Of a DNA stretch of 40,701 bases, positions 24,506 to 33,300 are shown piece by piece (within the stretch, counting starts at the first letter, position 1; every line of letters begins with the position of its first letter). Both the position numbers and the translations under genes were made by a program. The DNA is from Candidatus Accumulibacter regalis (GTDB lineage: Bacteria; Pseudomonadota; Gammaproteobacteria; Burkholderiales; Rhodocyclaceae): positions 1-40,701 of the forward strand of contig JEMY01000005.1 of assembly GCA_000585075.1 (NCBI GenBank). The letters run 5' to 3'. The notes under the pieces were generated by a model. The model saw nothing but the letters and a program-made list of their open reading frames with translations, did not search any database and was not told the DNA's origin.

Positions 24506-24958
24506 ATGGCGGCCAATCTACGGCAGCGAGTGACCGCGGTGAACGGTTTGTTGGCCGCGGTGTATGGTGAGGACGCTCGACTCAGCGTCCTGCTCGAACG
24601 AATTGGCGCGAGCGCAGAGGAGATCGGACACTTCCGGGAACACGCTGTCGCTGAAGCCTGCGACCGGGTGGTCGACGCGGTGAGCACCTGCTTTCAGGGC
24701 CTCCGGACTGGGAGCCGGGATTTCCTTGTCCTGTCCCGCCGCCTCGGGCTGGACGGCGACGTGGCCACGTTGCAGGAAGTTGGCGATGAATTTGGCGTCA
24801 CGAGGGAGCGCGTCAGGCAGCTGGAAGAGCGCGCACGCCTGAAGTGTCGGGCTTCGAGACATCGGGATGCGGTTGAAGCATGTCTCTTGGAAATCCTTGC
24901 CTTGACGCGCAGGCGTAGCCTCAGCCGCAACCCGAGCGCGCCCGACGAAGGGCTCTGA
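24506..24958 (+). CDS. Sigma-70 region-4-like HTH protein
   Basis: 150 residues from ATG 24506 (TTG 24473 would add 11). The C-terminal third carries ATLQEVGDEFGVTRERVRQLEERA, the sigma-70 region 4 helix-turn-helix signature that contacts the -35 box. The N-terminal ~80 residues are helical (LAAVYGEDARLSVLLERIGASAEEIG) without region 2, so this is not a full sigma factor. Lone region-4 proteins can act as DNA-binding regulators or anti-sigma decoys. It lies 310 bases after repA in the same direction and may regulate plasmid genes; that is inference. Confidence 0.75.
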   Translation: MAANLRQRVTAVNGLLAAVYGEDARLSVLLERIGASAEEIGHFREHAVAEACDRVVDAVSTCFQGLRTGSRDFLVLSRRLGLDGDVATLQEVGDEFGVTRERVRQLEERARLKCRASRHRDAVEACLLEILALTRRRSLSRNPSAPDEGL

Positions 24959-25067
24959 GCCGGGTAGCCCAAGAACCTCGTTCGGCGGGGCGAGGACGGT
25001 GACGAGTGTGATGGTTGATGATGGGCACACCGTAGCCGAGGGCGTTGCTCCTCGCTAGAATGATGGA

Positions 25068-25313
25068 ATGTCCAAACAGCCACCGCCCTCAACCCCGCAA
25101 ATCAACCGCCTCAGGGCCGCCGCAGCGCTCATTCCCATTATCGAATCTGGTCTGGCCGACTCACGACTCTCCGTCGAACGGGCGGCGCTCATGGCTTCTT
25201 TCTGCGAATGGACGGTAGAAGGGCCCTTCGACGATCCAAGCGTGGCCAAGTTGGCGGAAACCGTCGATGGTGGCTTGAAACGCATCAAGATGGCGTTGTC
25301 GTCAACCGCGTGA
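25068..25313 (+). CDS. Small hypothetical protein (81 aa)
   Basis: ATG 25068. The product is amphipathic-helical (INRLRAAAALIPIIESGLADSRLSVERAALMASF) and acidic-neutral overall, with no recognised domain. Codon use is like the plasmid backbone. It follows the sigma-like gene after about 110 bases in the same direction. No clear Shine-Dalgarno sequence. Confidence 0.55.
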   Translation: MSKQPPPSTPQINRLRAAAALIPIIESGLADSRLSVERAALMASFCEWTVEGPFDDPSVAKLAETVDGGLKRIKMALSSTA

Positions 25314-25424
25314 GAGCTCTCGGCCATCGGTTGCGCCACCGTGCGGATTTCGGGCGGAGAGAATAGCAGTAGCGCCCCTCCACGTTGATCGACACGGGTC
25401 GGGTTACCAGCCACAAGAGCACAC

Positions 25425-25595
25425 GGTCGCGATTCCTCTTAAAAGCCGACATTGATTTGAAGCGATCAGCCGTAAGCGGTCATTCGGCTGCGCATCTCAC
25501 TTTTTTGGTCTGACCGGCCGCTACGTGGCGCGAAGCAGCCGGTGGGCGCGGGATGGTGTCCGTCGGTAGCCGGCCAAGAACGGACGGTGAAGAAG
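25425..25595 (-). repeat. ~170-bp repeat, left inverted copy
   Basis: Its reverse complement aligns along its length, at roughly 75 percent, with 33697-33864. Shared blocks include CATCCCGCGCCCACCGGCTG, GCTTACGGC and GTCGGCTTT. The two inverted copies bracket the protease-HEPN-OLD-TIR segment. Confidence 0.8.
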
Positions 25596-25672
25596 TTTGC
25601 CCAAAGCCGTCATTGAAGTGATCTCGGTGTATGCTATCTCCTTAGCTCTCGATGCGCCGCTTTACACGCGTT

Positions 25673-25735
25673 TTTCGCCGTATAGAGTCAGCAAACATAC
25701 GGCGAAAGCCTGATGCAAAGAGGCTTTCAGTGTTT
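25673..25735. promoter_or_regulatory. Tandem hairpins upstream of the protease gene
   Basis: Perfect 11-bp inverted repeat TTTCGCCGTAT (25673-25683) and ATACGGCGAAA (25697-25707), then AAAGCCT (25705-25711) and AGGCTTT (25721-25727). The two hairpins share three bases. They end about 45 bases before the protease start. They could be a leader structure or the remains of a recombination site. Confidence 0.45.
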
Positions 25736-25778
25736 CGTCAGACGCCGGGTTATGTGTCTCCCACAACCGTGTTCACTA

Positions 25779-26534
25779 ATGATTTACATCCAGCCACAAT
25801 CTGTGCAGTCGCTATATGTTGAGCCTAGGTTCGACGGACAAAACATCGGTAGAGCAACCGGCTTCATAGCGATGTCGCAGGGCGGGCCGATCCTGATCAC
25901 AAATAGACACGTTGTAACTGGCAGGCATCAACACACGGGAGAGTGTTTGTCTAAGAATGCTGCCGTACCAAACCAATTAGCAATTTTCCACAACAAAAAA
26001 GGACTGATTGGTCAATGGGTGGAACGTGTCGAGCAGCTATATGACGGGCACGACAATAAGCTATGGCATGAACATCCCACGCTAGGAGAACGAGCAGACT
26101 TCGTCGCTATCAAGCTCACGAATACAGAAAATGTCGAGTTTGTTAAGTGTAGTTTAGGAGTCGGTGATCAGAAGATAAGGATACAAGTCACTGACAAAGT
26201 AAGCGTTGTAGGGTTTCCTTTTGGCATAAGAACAGACGGAGGGTTTGCAATTTGGGCAACCGGTTCAATTGCTAGCGAACCAGATATTGATCATGATAAT
26301 TTGCCCACCTTCCTAATCGACTGTAGGTCACGCGAAGGACAATCAGGTTCGCCGGTTGTTGCTCATCGATCTGGTAGTGAAGTTGTATGGCTTGAAAATG
26401 GTAGCATGATAGCAAACGGGATGCCAGCAACTAGATTCTTAGGTATCTATTGTGGTCGTGTCAATAAAGAATCAGATTTAGGAATCGTCTGGAAAGTTAC
26501 CGCATTGAAAGAGTTGGTCGAGTCAATACGTTGA
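25779..26534 (+). CDS. Trypsin-like serine protease
   Basis: 251 residues from ATG 25779 (an in-frame ATG at 25713 would start inside the hairpins). The catalytic triad is readable: His in LITNRHVVTG, Asp in ERADFVAIKL, Ser in SREGQSGSPVV. A substrate-pocket IYCGRV follows. No signal peptide, so it acts in the cytoplasm. Its GC content is clearly lower than that of its neighbours, pointing to recent transfer, and it is followed by an attC-like sequence, so it may have travelled as an integron cassette. Stand-alone cytosolic trypsin-like proteases occur as effectors in conflict systems; this role is inferred. Confidence 0.88.
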   Translation: MIYIQPQSVQSLYVEPRFDGQNIGRATGFIAMSQGGPILITNRHVVTGRHQHTGECLSKNAAVPNQLAIFHNKKGLIGQWVERVEQLYDGHDNKLWHEHPTLGERADFVAIKLTNTENVEFVKCSLGVGDQKIRIQVTDKVSVVGFPFGIRTDGGFAIWATGSIASEPDIDHDNLPTFLIDCRSREGQSGSPVVAHRSGSEVVWLENGSMIANGMPATRFLGIYCGRVNKESDLGIVWKVTALKELVESIR

Positions 26535-26540
26535 GACACT

Positions 26541-26619
26541 GTAACAACGCCACCAACTCGAATGTGCAAAAGCGGCGGGTCCCTCTGCTTCTGCACGCCA
26601 ATTATGGAGAATGTTGAAC
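26541..26619 (+). other. Degenerate attC-like site after the protease gene
   Basis: Starts GTAACAAC just after the protease stop and ends GTTGAAC (26613-26619), an R'-type core. Two 33-base arms flank an inner hairpin GTGCAAAAGC/GCTTCTGCAC. Pairing of the outer arms is patchy, so this is only a candidate. Confidence 0.4.
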
Positions 26620-26902
26620 GTCCACTTTCGAAATCTAGCTACTTCTGCTCCGGGTCGGGAGCTACCCTTGGCGAGATCTTCAGAGACGTTCTATAATGCT
26701 CGATTAATGCCAAACGGAAGCGGCCGGCCAGGAACCGACGGTGAGGAAGCTATCTCCATGGTGGACGTTCGATCGAAAATCTCTATCGGCCTACCAGTGC
26801 ATCCGGCGAGACGAACAACAGGGCCGCAAATGCCTGCCGGCGGGTAAAAGGCGAGATCTGCCGCTCATCCATCCTCGGGGACGTGGCTATGGTGATATGC
26901 TT
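26620..26902. other. Intergenic stretch without a supported gene
   Basis: About 280 bases with remnants similar to other intergenic repeats of this window (GAACGTCCACTTTC near 26617, GACGGTGAGGAAG near 26737). A longer frame of the HEPN-like gene runs through here but has no start signal. Confidence 0.4.
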
Positions 26903-26944
26903 CCTGACGTTAAACATAGCTCCCCCACGATGTTTAACGTCAGG
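26903..26944. repeat. Perfect 15-bp inverted repeat before the HEPN-like gene
   Basis: CCTGACGTTAAACAT (26903-26917) and ATGTTTAACGTCAGG (26930-26944), 12-base loop. It contains GTTAAAC and GTTTAAC, which fit the integron core-site consensus GTTRRRY and RYYYAAC. It could be a cassette boundary, an operator or a leader hairpin. Confidence 0.75.
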
Positions 26945-26968
26945 ACGTTAACTTACAAATTAGAGCTC

Positions 26969-27484
26969 ATGGACACTCTTGCCCATCAACTTGAAAAAGC
27001 AGACCGCTTAGCCGCTGTTACTCAGAGCGTCGGATTTGCGCTATGGCAACTTCAGGAGTTGGAGGGTGCCTCTGCTGAGTATTTTGTTTTGCTCACTCAG
27101 GCTAAGCAAGGTATGGGGCTAGAAGCGGGGAACGCTCTTGTTGAGAAAGCGCAAGCCAAGACATTTGGAGCAACACTGCGTCAAATTGCCAAGGCAGGAC
27201 TTATTCCGACTGAAATTGAAAGTCGATTTACAAAGCTTCTCTCAGAAAGAAACTGGCTAGTACATCGATCTCGTTTAGATAGCCGCAATGTGATCTACCG
27301 TGCCCATGCTATGCGTGATCTGATTGCGCGGCTTGAGGTCATAGCAGACGAAGCCTTGGCTTTGCTAAAATATATTGGCGCGGAAATCACGGCTTTCACT
27401 CAGAAGCACGGCGTATCGCCACAATACGTTGAGGAAATGTCTAAACAAATGCTAGAGCAATGGCAGGCTGCAGATGCGCTCTAA
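26969..27484 (+). CDS. HEPN-like protein in an integron-type cassette
   Basis: 171 residues from ATG 26969 (ATG 26930 lies within the inverted repeat and would add 13). The product is all-helical. SERNWLVHRS carries an R-x4-H pattern as in HEPN ribonucleases, preceded by long helices (SVGFALWQLQELEGASAEYFV). The TAA stop sits inside the R'' box of the attC site at 27479, a hallmark of cassette genes. GC is lower than in the backbone. HEPN proteins often act as RNases or toxins; here only the motif supports that. No antitoxin is next to it. Confidence 0.75.
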   Translation: MDTLAHQLEKADRLAAVTQSVGFALWQLQELEGASAEYFVLLTQAKQGMGLEAGNALVEKAQAKTFGATLRQIAKAGLIPTEIESRFTKLLSERNWLVHRSRLDSRNVIYRAHAMRDLIARLEVIADEALALLKYIGAEITAFTQKHGVSPQYVEEMSKQMLEQWQAADAL

Positions 27485-27574
27485 CCATTCCGTCGAGAGG
27501 GACCGCCCACAAGCTGCGCTTGTGGGTTCCCTTCGCGGCTTCGCCGCTGCGGCCCCTCACGTCAAACGTTGAAC
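27479..27574 (+). other. attC: Integron attC recombination site
   Basis: Begins with CTCTAAC (27479-27485), ends with GTTGAAC (27568-27574, fits GTTRRRY). The inner arms CGTCGAGAGGG and CCCCTCACG pair with unpaired extra bases on one side, as attC sites need for strand choice. Two further hairpins, CCCACAAG/CTTGTGGG and a GC-rich one, fill the middle. 96 bp is within the usual range. Confidence 0.78.
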
Positions 27575-27872
27575 GTCTGCTTTCCTTCGCGCCGGTGGTC
27601 GGAAATGGGTCGTGAAGAGACTGTCGGATTACATGTGTCATAAGGCAGTGCCCGGCCTTGATCGGTCGGTCAATGGAGTGAGCCGAAAGCGGTCATTTGT
27701 AGGTTGCTGCTGAGCGCACCGAAACGCATCGGGTAGCTTCCGTTCATGCCCATGAGGTATTGTTGACACCTCCGGTGCAGTTCCGCTTCGCTTCATTGAC
27801 ACACTACGACACCGGCGTGTATTGCGCCGTACGCGGTTTAACTCTCCTACCACCAGCCCCCAGAGCGTAGTG
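27575..27872. other. Intergenic stretch upstream of the OLD-like gene
   Basis: About 300 bases without a gene. Contains repeat-like text (GTTGAACGTCTGCTTTC next to the attC end; AGCCGAAAGCGGTCATT near 27682) that recurs in similar form in other intergenic parts of the window. Confidence 0.4.
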
Positions 27873-29807
27873 ATGAACAGCGATAACAACCTAGGAACAG
27901 AGGATACAAACGGCAGGCTCATATCAATGTCGAGAGAGTCCACTAAACTCACAAGCATGCAGAGGCATACAAAGGATGTGCTAGCCGAGGACCCAGCCAT
28001 TGGCGGCTATCAGTCGCCGGCGGAAGCTAGTGCGTTATCCTCGCCTTCCGCGCTCGTTGAAATCGCCGACACGCGATCCACACGGGCGCGCCGCTGGAGC
28101 GCACTCGAGTCGATAACTGTCCGAGGATTCAAAGCGGTTAAGGAGGCAAAAATCCCACTCGACAGCGTCACAATTCTTGTCGGCCCGAACGGTTGTGGGA
28201 AATCGTCAGTGCTCCAGGCAATCCACTGGGCTGCTAGAGCGGCCAGTTACGTGTTGCCAAAAAGCACCAAGGAGATGATCGCTTTTGAGCGACTCGACTA
28301 CGTTCCGTCGAGCGAGCCACTGACGACCCTCCACAAGGGCGAACTCAAATCAGACGCACGTTCGACCCCGGTAGAAGTCGTGTTTGCACACCGACCATCC
28401 GGCGAGGAGTCAACTCAAGCAACGATCCGCATTCGGGCGGCACGAAACCGCGGCGGAATAACGGCCTATATGGACGGTGGAGGCGCAGTCACACCATATA
28501 AGCAGAGATTCCAGTTCATTACGACCTATATCCCGGGCCTTGCCGGCCTATCCGAGAAAGAGTCGATCCTTGCACAGCCAACGCTGCGCCGGCAGGCCGC
28601 GAGCGGAGACGCAGGTGGCGTTCTGCGGAATATTCTCCTTAACCTGCGTAGCCGCAGGCAGGGAGAGACAGACGAGGCCAAGGGGTGTGAAAGACTCGCC
28701 ACGCTTAACGAGCTTGTCCAGCAGGTGCATCCGGGGGTCCAAGTCGACGTCGCGTTCGATGAGCGCGAGGACTACCACATCTCTGCCACTATCCGAACTG
28801 ACGACTTAGCCGACTACCACCGGCCGCTGGAAACCGCAGCGACTGGCGTGCTCCAAGTCGTTCAAATTTTTGCATACCTGATTCTGTTTGAGCCTAAGGT
28901 CATGCTTATAGACGAGCCCGACGCGCATCTTCACCCGAATAAGCAAGAGCGGCTCATCGAGACGCTCGAACGGGCGGCACCTGAATACAGCACCCAGGTC
29001 ATCCTTACGACCCATAGTCCCCATATCGTTCGCGCCGCGAGTCCGGCCGCCAAGCTTGTTTGGATGAACAGCGGAACTGTCGAGACCGAAGATGACGAGG
29101 TTATCAGACGGCAGCTCGGTTGGGGGGGGCTCGACAAAGCTGCCCTTTTCTTTGTGGAGGACGAGGATGACAAGCCGCTCCGGGCAGTGCTTCGCCAGTG
29201 GCCTGAGCTTGCGCGCCAAATCGCCGTGTGTAGATGCTTCGGCATTGACAACCTGCCCCGGGACAAATTTCTGAGGGGCCTGCTGTTAGATGGAAAGCTA
29301 AAAAATCGAGCCCTGTTGCATCGCGATGGCGACTTCATGAACACCGCCGAGGCCGAAAGGTGGGCCCAAGGTTTCAAGACGCCGGGGGTATTCCCTTGGG
29401 TCACGACTGGACCAGATATAGAGGCTTATTTCTGTCAGGCCGACTACCTAAGCGTGCTCTATAGCGTATCGACAAAGGTCGCGGAGGGTTGGCGACAGGA
29501 CGCAGCCAAAGCGGTCACCGGGGCTCGTGATACTTTCCTAGAAAAGAGGAAGAACGTTGTTCGGGCTTTGTGGCCAGACGGCGGATCGCCCGACGCAAAA
29601 GAGATGTGGGACGCTGCGGGTGGCACCTCGCCGGCCACGGTGAAAGGCAAGCGGCTGCACGCCGCTTTGAAACCAATCATCAAGAAAGCTGGCCTGAATG
29701 ATGCGCTTTTGAACGCCTTCAAAATCCCTACCGGTTACACCGTGGCGCCCGAGCTAAAGCCTTTGATCGAAGAGGCGGTTGCGAGCGATTCCGCTGCAGG
29801 ACGATGA
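27873..29807 (+). CDS. OLD-family ATPase with TOPRIM nuclease domain
   Basis: 644 residues from ATG 27873 (the frame is open from 27822; ATG 27927 is another option). After a ~75-residue disordered N-terminus come Walker A GPNGCGKSS (about 104-112), Walker B VMLIDEPDAHLHP (344-349) and the ILTTHSPHIV His switch. The C-terminal TOPRIM part shows the Glu in LFFVEDEDDK (426-433) and D-x-D in LLHRDGDF (485-487). This is the Overcoming-Lysogenization-Defect layout: an ATP-controlled DNA nuclease used alone or with a helicase (Gabija) or reverse transcriptase. No partner gene adjoins it on the same strand, so class 1 (solo) OLD is most likely. Confidence 0.9.
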   Translation: MNSDNNLGTEDTNGRLISMSRESTKLTSMQRHTKDVLAEDPAIGGYQSPAEASALSSPSALVEIADTRSTRARRWSALESITVRGFKAVKEAKIPLDSVTILVGPNGCGKSSVLQAIHWAARAASYVLPKSTKEMIAFERLDYVPSSEPLTTLHKGELKSDARSTPVEVVFAHRPSGEESTQATIRIRAARNRGGITAYMDGGGAVTPYKQRFQFITTYIPGLAGLSEKESILAQPTLRRQAASGDAGGVLRNILLNLRSRRQGETDEAKGCERLATLNELVQQVHPGVQVDVAFDEREDYHISATIRTDDLADYHRPLETAATGVLQVVQIFAYLILFEPKVMLIDEPDAHLHPNKQERLIETLERAAPEYSTQVILTTHSPHIVRAASPAAKLVWMNSGTVETEDDEVIRRQLGWGGLDKAALFFVEDEDDKPLRAVLRQWPELARQIAVCRCFGIDNLPRDKFLRGLLLDGKLKNRALLHRDGDFMNTAEAERWAQGFKTPGVFPWVTTGPDIEAYFCQADYLSVLYSVSTKVAEGWRQDAAKAVTGARDTFLEKRKNVVRALWPDGGSPDAKEMWDAAGGTSPATVKGKRLHAALKPIIKKAGLNDALLNAFKIPTGYTVAPELKPLIEEAVASDSAAGR

Positions 29808-30321
29808 AGCACCAAGTACGGCGGCCTCCTGAATGTCCGCTTCCCAATCCTCTGGCTGTCCGCAATGGGTCGATTGCCGCCACCAAACCAACAAAGCTCA
29901 GTGGCCGCTCCCAAACCACAAGCGGTCAGCCAGACCAGTTACTGCTGAGGCCGAGCGCCAAAGGCCGGACCTGACTGAGAGCAGTCGTTCAGATTCCTCA
30001 GGCCACTGGCAGCGATACGACCCAAAGCCGACGTAGTGCACCGAGCAAATCGGCCACTCGCCGAAGCGCGGTCCGCGGGGCGCGACACGGTCACCACTGC
30101 GACCGCGAAGGCGAAGCGTTGGCCAACGGGCATACCCACCCACCATGGCAACCGACGCTCCACAAGGCAAATAGAAAACGCCCAAGACATGCAGACTTAA
30201 CTTTTTGTCAGCCTAAAGTAACCGCATCGTCGAGGTCGTTGGCGCTGTCTCGCCTTAGACCTGGCCTGTCGACTGCGGCGTCGAAGAAACGGGGTGCGTG
30301 CACACCGCTACCGAGAGACTC
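29808..30321. other. Intergenic repeat-rich stretch between convergent genes
   Basis: About 510 bases between the ends of the OLD-like and TIR-STAND genes. It holds copy 2 of the dispersed repeat and further similar text (GAATGTCCGCTTCCC at 29832). No gene seems real; open frames read through the repeats. Confidence 0.5.
29937..30030 (+). repeat. Dispersed intergenic repeat, copy 2
   Basis: Matches the reverse complement of 2976-3067 at roughly 80 percent identity; see that entry. Confidence 0.75.
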
Positions 30322-33300
30322 TTACTGGTCCTCTCCGGACCGTTCAGACCAGGCAGCACGTAAGCCATCTACCAGCGATTCTGGCAACTCGGCGAGTGCC
30401 GCCTCATCGAGTACGCCTGTCGCCTTGGCTTCTTCCAGGATGGCGACGATTACGGCTCGAGCGCCTCGATCGCCGAGTCCTCGGCGGGCCGTTTCGCCAC
30501 CATCGAACGTTCGCGTAACGCGCTCGAGCAGTGCGCGGTCTGGCGCTTGCTGCGCGGCGGCGCTGTATCGCAGTAGATCAGCGCCGATTGCGCGTGCCAG
30601 ATTCCCAAAGGTCTCGGGATAAAGCTCGACAAAGGGCGCGAGGATTTCAAGTGCCTTATGGGCTGCCTGCGCCGCTTCCGCTTGCCGATCGAGCGCGGTC
30701 AAAACGTGCGACGTGACGCCGAGGCTCATCGCGAGGTTGGGCAGGAAGGCGTCGGGGCGGTCTTGCGCCAGGCGCCGTCGGATGTCCACCGCCTCCTGGC
30801 TGGCGGCGAGCGCCGCCTCGCGCCGGCCGAGGTTGAAGAGCATGGCCCCGATGTTATTCAGGCTCCTCGCGAGGTCGGGCAGGAACGCGTCGGGGCGGGC
30901 TTGCGCCAGGCGCCGATTGAGGACCTCCGCCTCCTGGCTGGCGACGAGCGCCTCCTCGCCCCGGCCGAGGGCGGAGAGGCGGACGCCGAGGTTACTCAGG
31001 CTCATCGCGAGGTCGGGCAGGAAGGCGTCGGGGCGGTCTTGCGCCAGGCGCCGAGTGAGGTCCACTGCCTCCTGGCTGGCGGCGAGCGCCTCCTCGCGCC
31101 GGCCGAGGGCGGAGAGCATAGCCCCGATGTTATTCAGGCTCCTCGCGAGGTCGGGCAGGAAAACGTCGGGGTGGTCTTGCGCCAGGCGCCGAGTGAGGTC
31201 CACCCCCTCCTGGCTGGCGGCGAGCGCCTCCTCGCGCCGGCCGAGGGCGGAGAGCATGGCCCCGATGTTATTCAGGCTCCCCGCGAGGCTGGGTAAGAAG
31301 GCGTTGGGGCGGTCTTGCGCCAGGCGCCGATAGAGGTCCACCGCCTCCTGGCTGGCGGCGAGCGCCTCCTCGCGCCGGCCGAGGGCCGAGAGGTCTCGGC
31401 CGAGGTTATTCAGGCTCGCCGCGAGGTTGGGCAGGAAGGCGTCGGTGCGGTCTTGTGCCAGGCGCCGATAGAGGTCCACCGCCTCCCGGCTGGCGGCGAG
31501 CGCCTCCTCGCGCCGGCCGAGCTTGGAGAGGCGGATGCCGAGCGTGTTAGCGCTGGCGGCCAGCCGGCTCAGTATCGTTTCGCGCTGATCGGCCGCAGCG
31601 TCTTCCAGTGCGTCAACTTTGGCGAGCCGTTCTCGCGCCAACCAGTTGCGGCGCACAGCAACATGGAGCGACAAGTCCATCAGCGACAGCGACTGGATCG
31701 GCAACTCGGTATCGATCGCGCCCAGAGATTCATCATCGAGCGCGTCAACTTGTCGATCGACCCGCTCCGCCAGCGCACCCTGCGTGTCCATCATGACCGC
31801 GACCAGGTCCGCAGCGAGTGCCTTCGCGTGCCTGCCAACAAGATGGTCCAGCAGCATGACGGCTCGATCATTGGCCTTGGTTCCGTGTTCAGGCTGGGTC
31901 GCACGCTGCAGCACCGTGAGGAGACTACGGCGCCGCTTTGCCTGGTTCTCCGTCGGCTCTGCCGCGATCCAGCGCAGGCAACCGTCGATGAGCTCGGGGT
32001 CGCCGGCCGTAGCGACGTGGTGCTCCCCGATCAAGTCGGGCTCCAGCGGACCGACACCGCCGTCAGGCTGGCCATAGACACGGCAAAGCTTGCGCACCAC
32101 GGGATCGACGGCGACGCGCGCCGTGCGCTGACCTTGATAGAAGTCATCGGCCATCAACAGGTCTTCGATGGACCGCCGCACGGCGACGCCTTGCACGGCG
32201 GTGACCTGCGCGACGCCGCGAGCCATGTCGCGCGTGCGCTCCTCGTCAAGCGCGCCAAGGAGCTTCTTCCAGTGAGTGCGCTCCAGCCCGAGCACGCGGC
32301 GCAGGAGTTCATCGACGCCGGTGGCGCCCGCTTCCGGCGGCGTGGCCGAAGCAAGCCAGAGGAGCGCCTCCATCTGTATGGCAAGCGGCCGGGCGTAGCC
32401 GGCCCCGGACTCGATGCGCGAACGCCGTTCCTGCGGAAACTTGCCGCTCGGCAAAACGTAGCCCTGGGCGCCGAGCAGCGGTGCGAACACCGCGCGGCTC
32501 GCGTCGAACAGATCGAGCCGTTGTTGACCCGTAGAAAGATCCGGGAGGGCGGCGACATTGGCAGCACCGGCCGTGCCGCGGAACACGCGTTGCAGTTCGG
32601 GGGTGTCGTCGTGTAGCGTGGTCCACCATTCACCTGCGCTGCGGGCGAGCAGCACCAGGCGGACCGGTCGCGTTTCATTCTCGGGTCGGGTGCTCAAGCG
32701 CTCGGTGATGCGCTTCACCTCGTCCTGACGGCCCTCGGCATAGTCCAGGACGATGAGCAGGCCTCGGTCTCCGCCGTGGGAAATCAGCTGGTCGAGCGCC
32801 TGCCAGCGCTGCTTGAGCGTCGCATCGAACTGCTCATGGGGCGGGTCGAGGAAGCCGGTCATCCAAGCCTGCCGCCGCAGCTTCGCCGCGACCTCGATCA
32901 TCAAGCGCGTCTTGCCAAGCCCACCCGGGCCGTGGATCAGGCGCCCAGAGGTGGGCCGCTCGTCGCTACACCAATCGATGAGCTGCGCCCGGATGCCCGT
33001 CGCATCGAGATAGCCGACCACCTCAAATTTGGCCTGCAGCAGCTCGGTGGGAGCGATCTCGCGCGGATCGCGCGCGAGCCGGCGCTGCTTGGCGTCGATC
33101 AGTCGGTGGCCGTGCTGGCGGAAATAGATTTCGTGCAGCGGCACGCGGGTCGGAATCGGCACACCAGTCATCACCTTGGCGATGGTGGCCAGGACGCGCG
33201 CGTGATCCTCGGCTTCGTCGATGTGATAGATGTTGAAAGGCTCGGGGATGTCGCTAAAGCGCATGTCCGCGGGCCGCACATTGACCAACTTGCCTTGGGC

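Noticed and set aside
30640-31470. Regular repeats as a CRISPR array
   Set aside because: The 138-bp period codes for TPR units in frame with no spacer variation; no cas genes are present and no CRISPR array was seen anywhere.
31315-32616. 433-codon plus-strand frame
   Set aside because: Antisense to the TIR-STAND gene; repeats and high GC keep it open.
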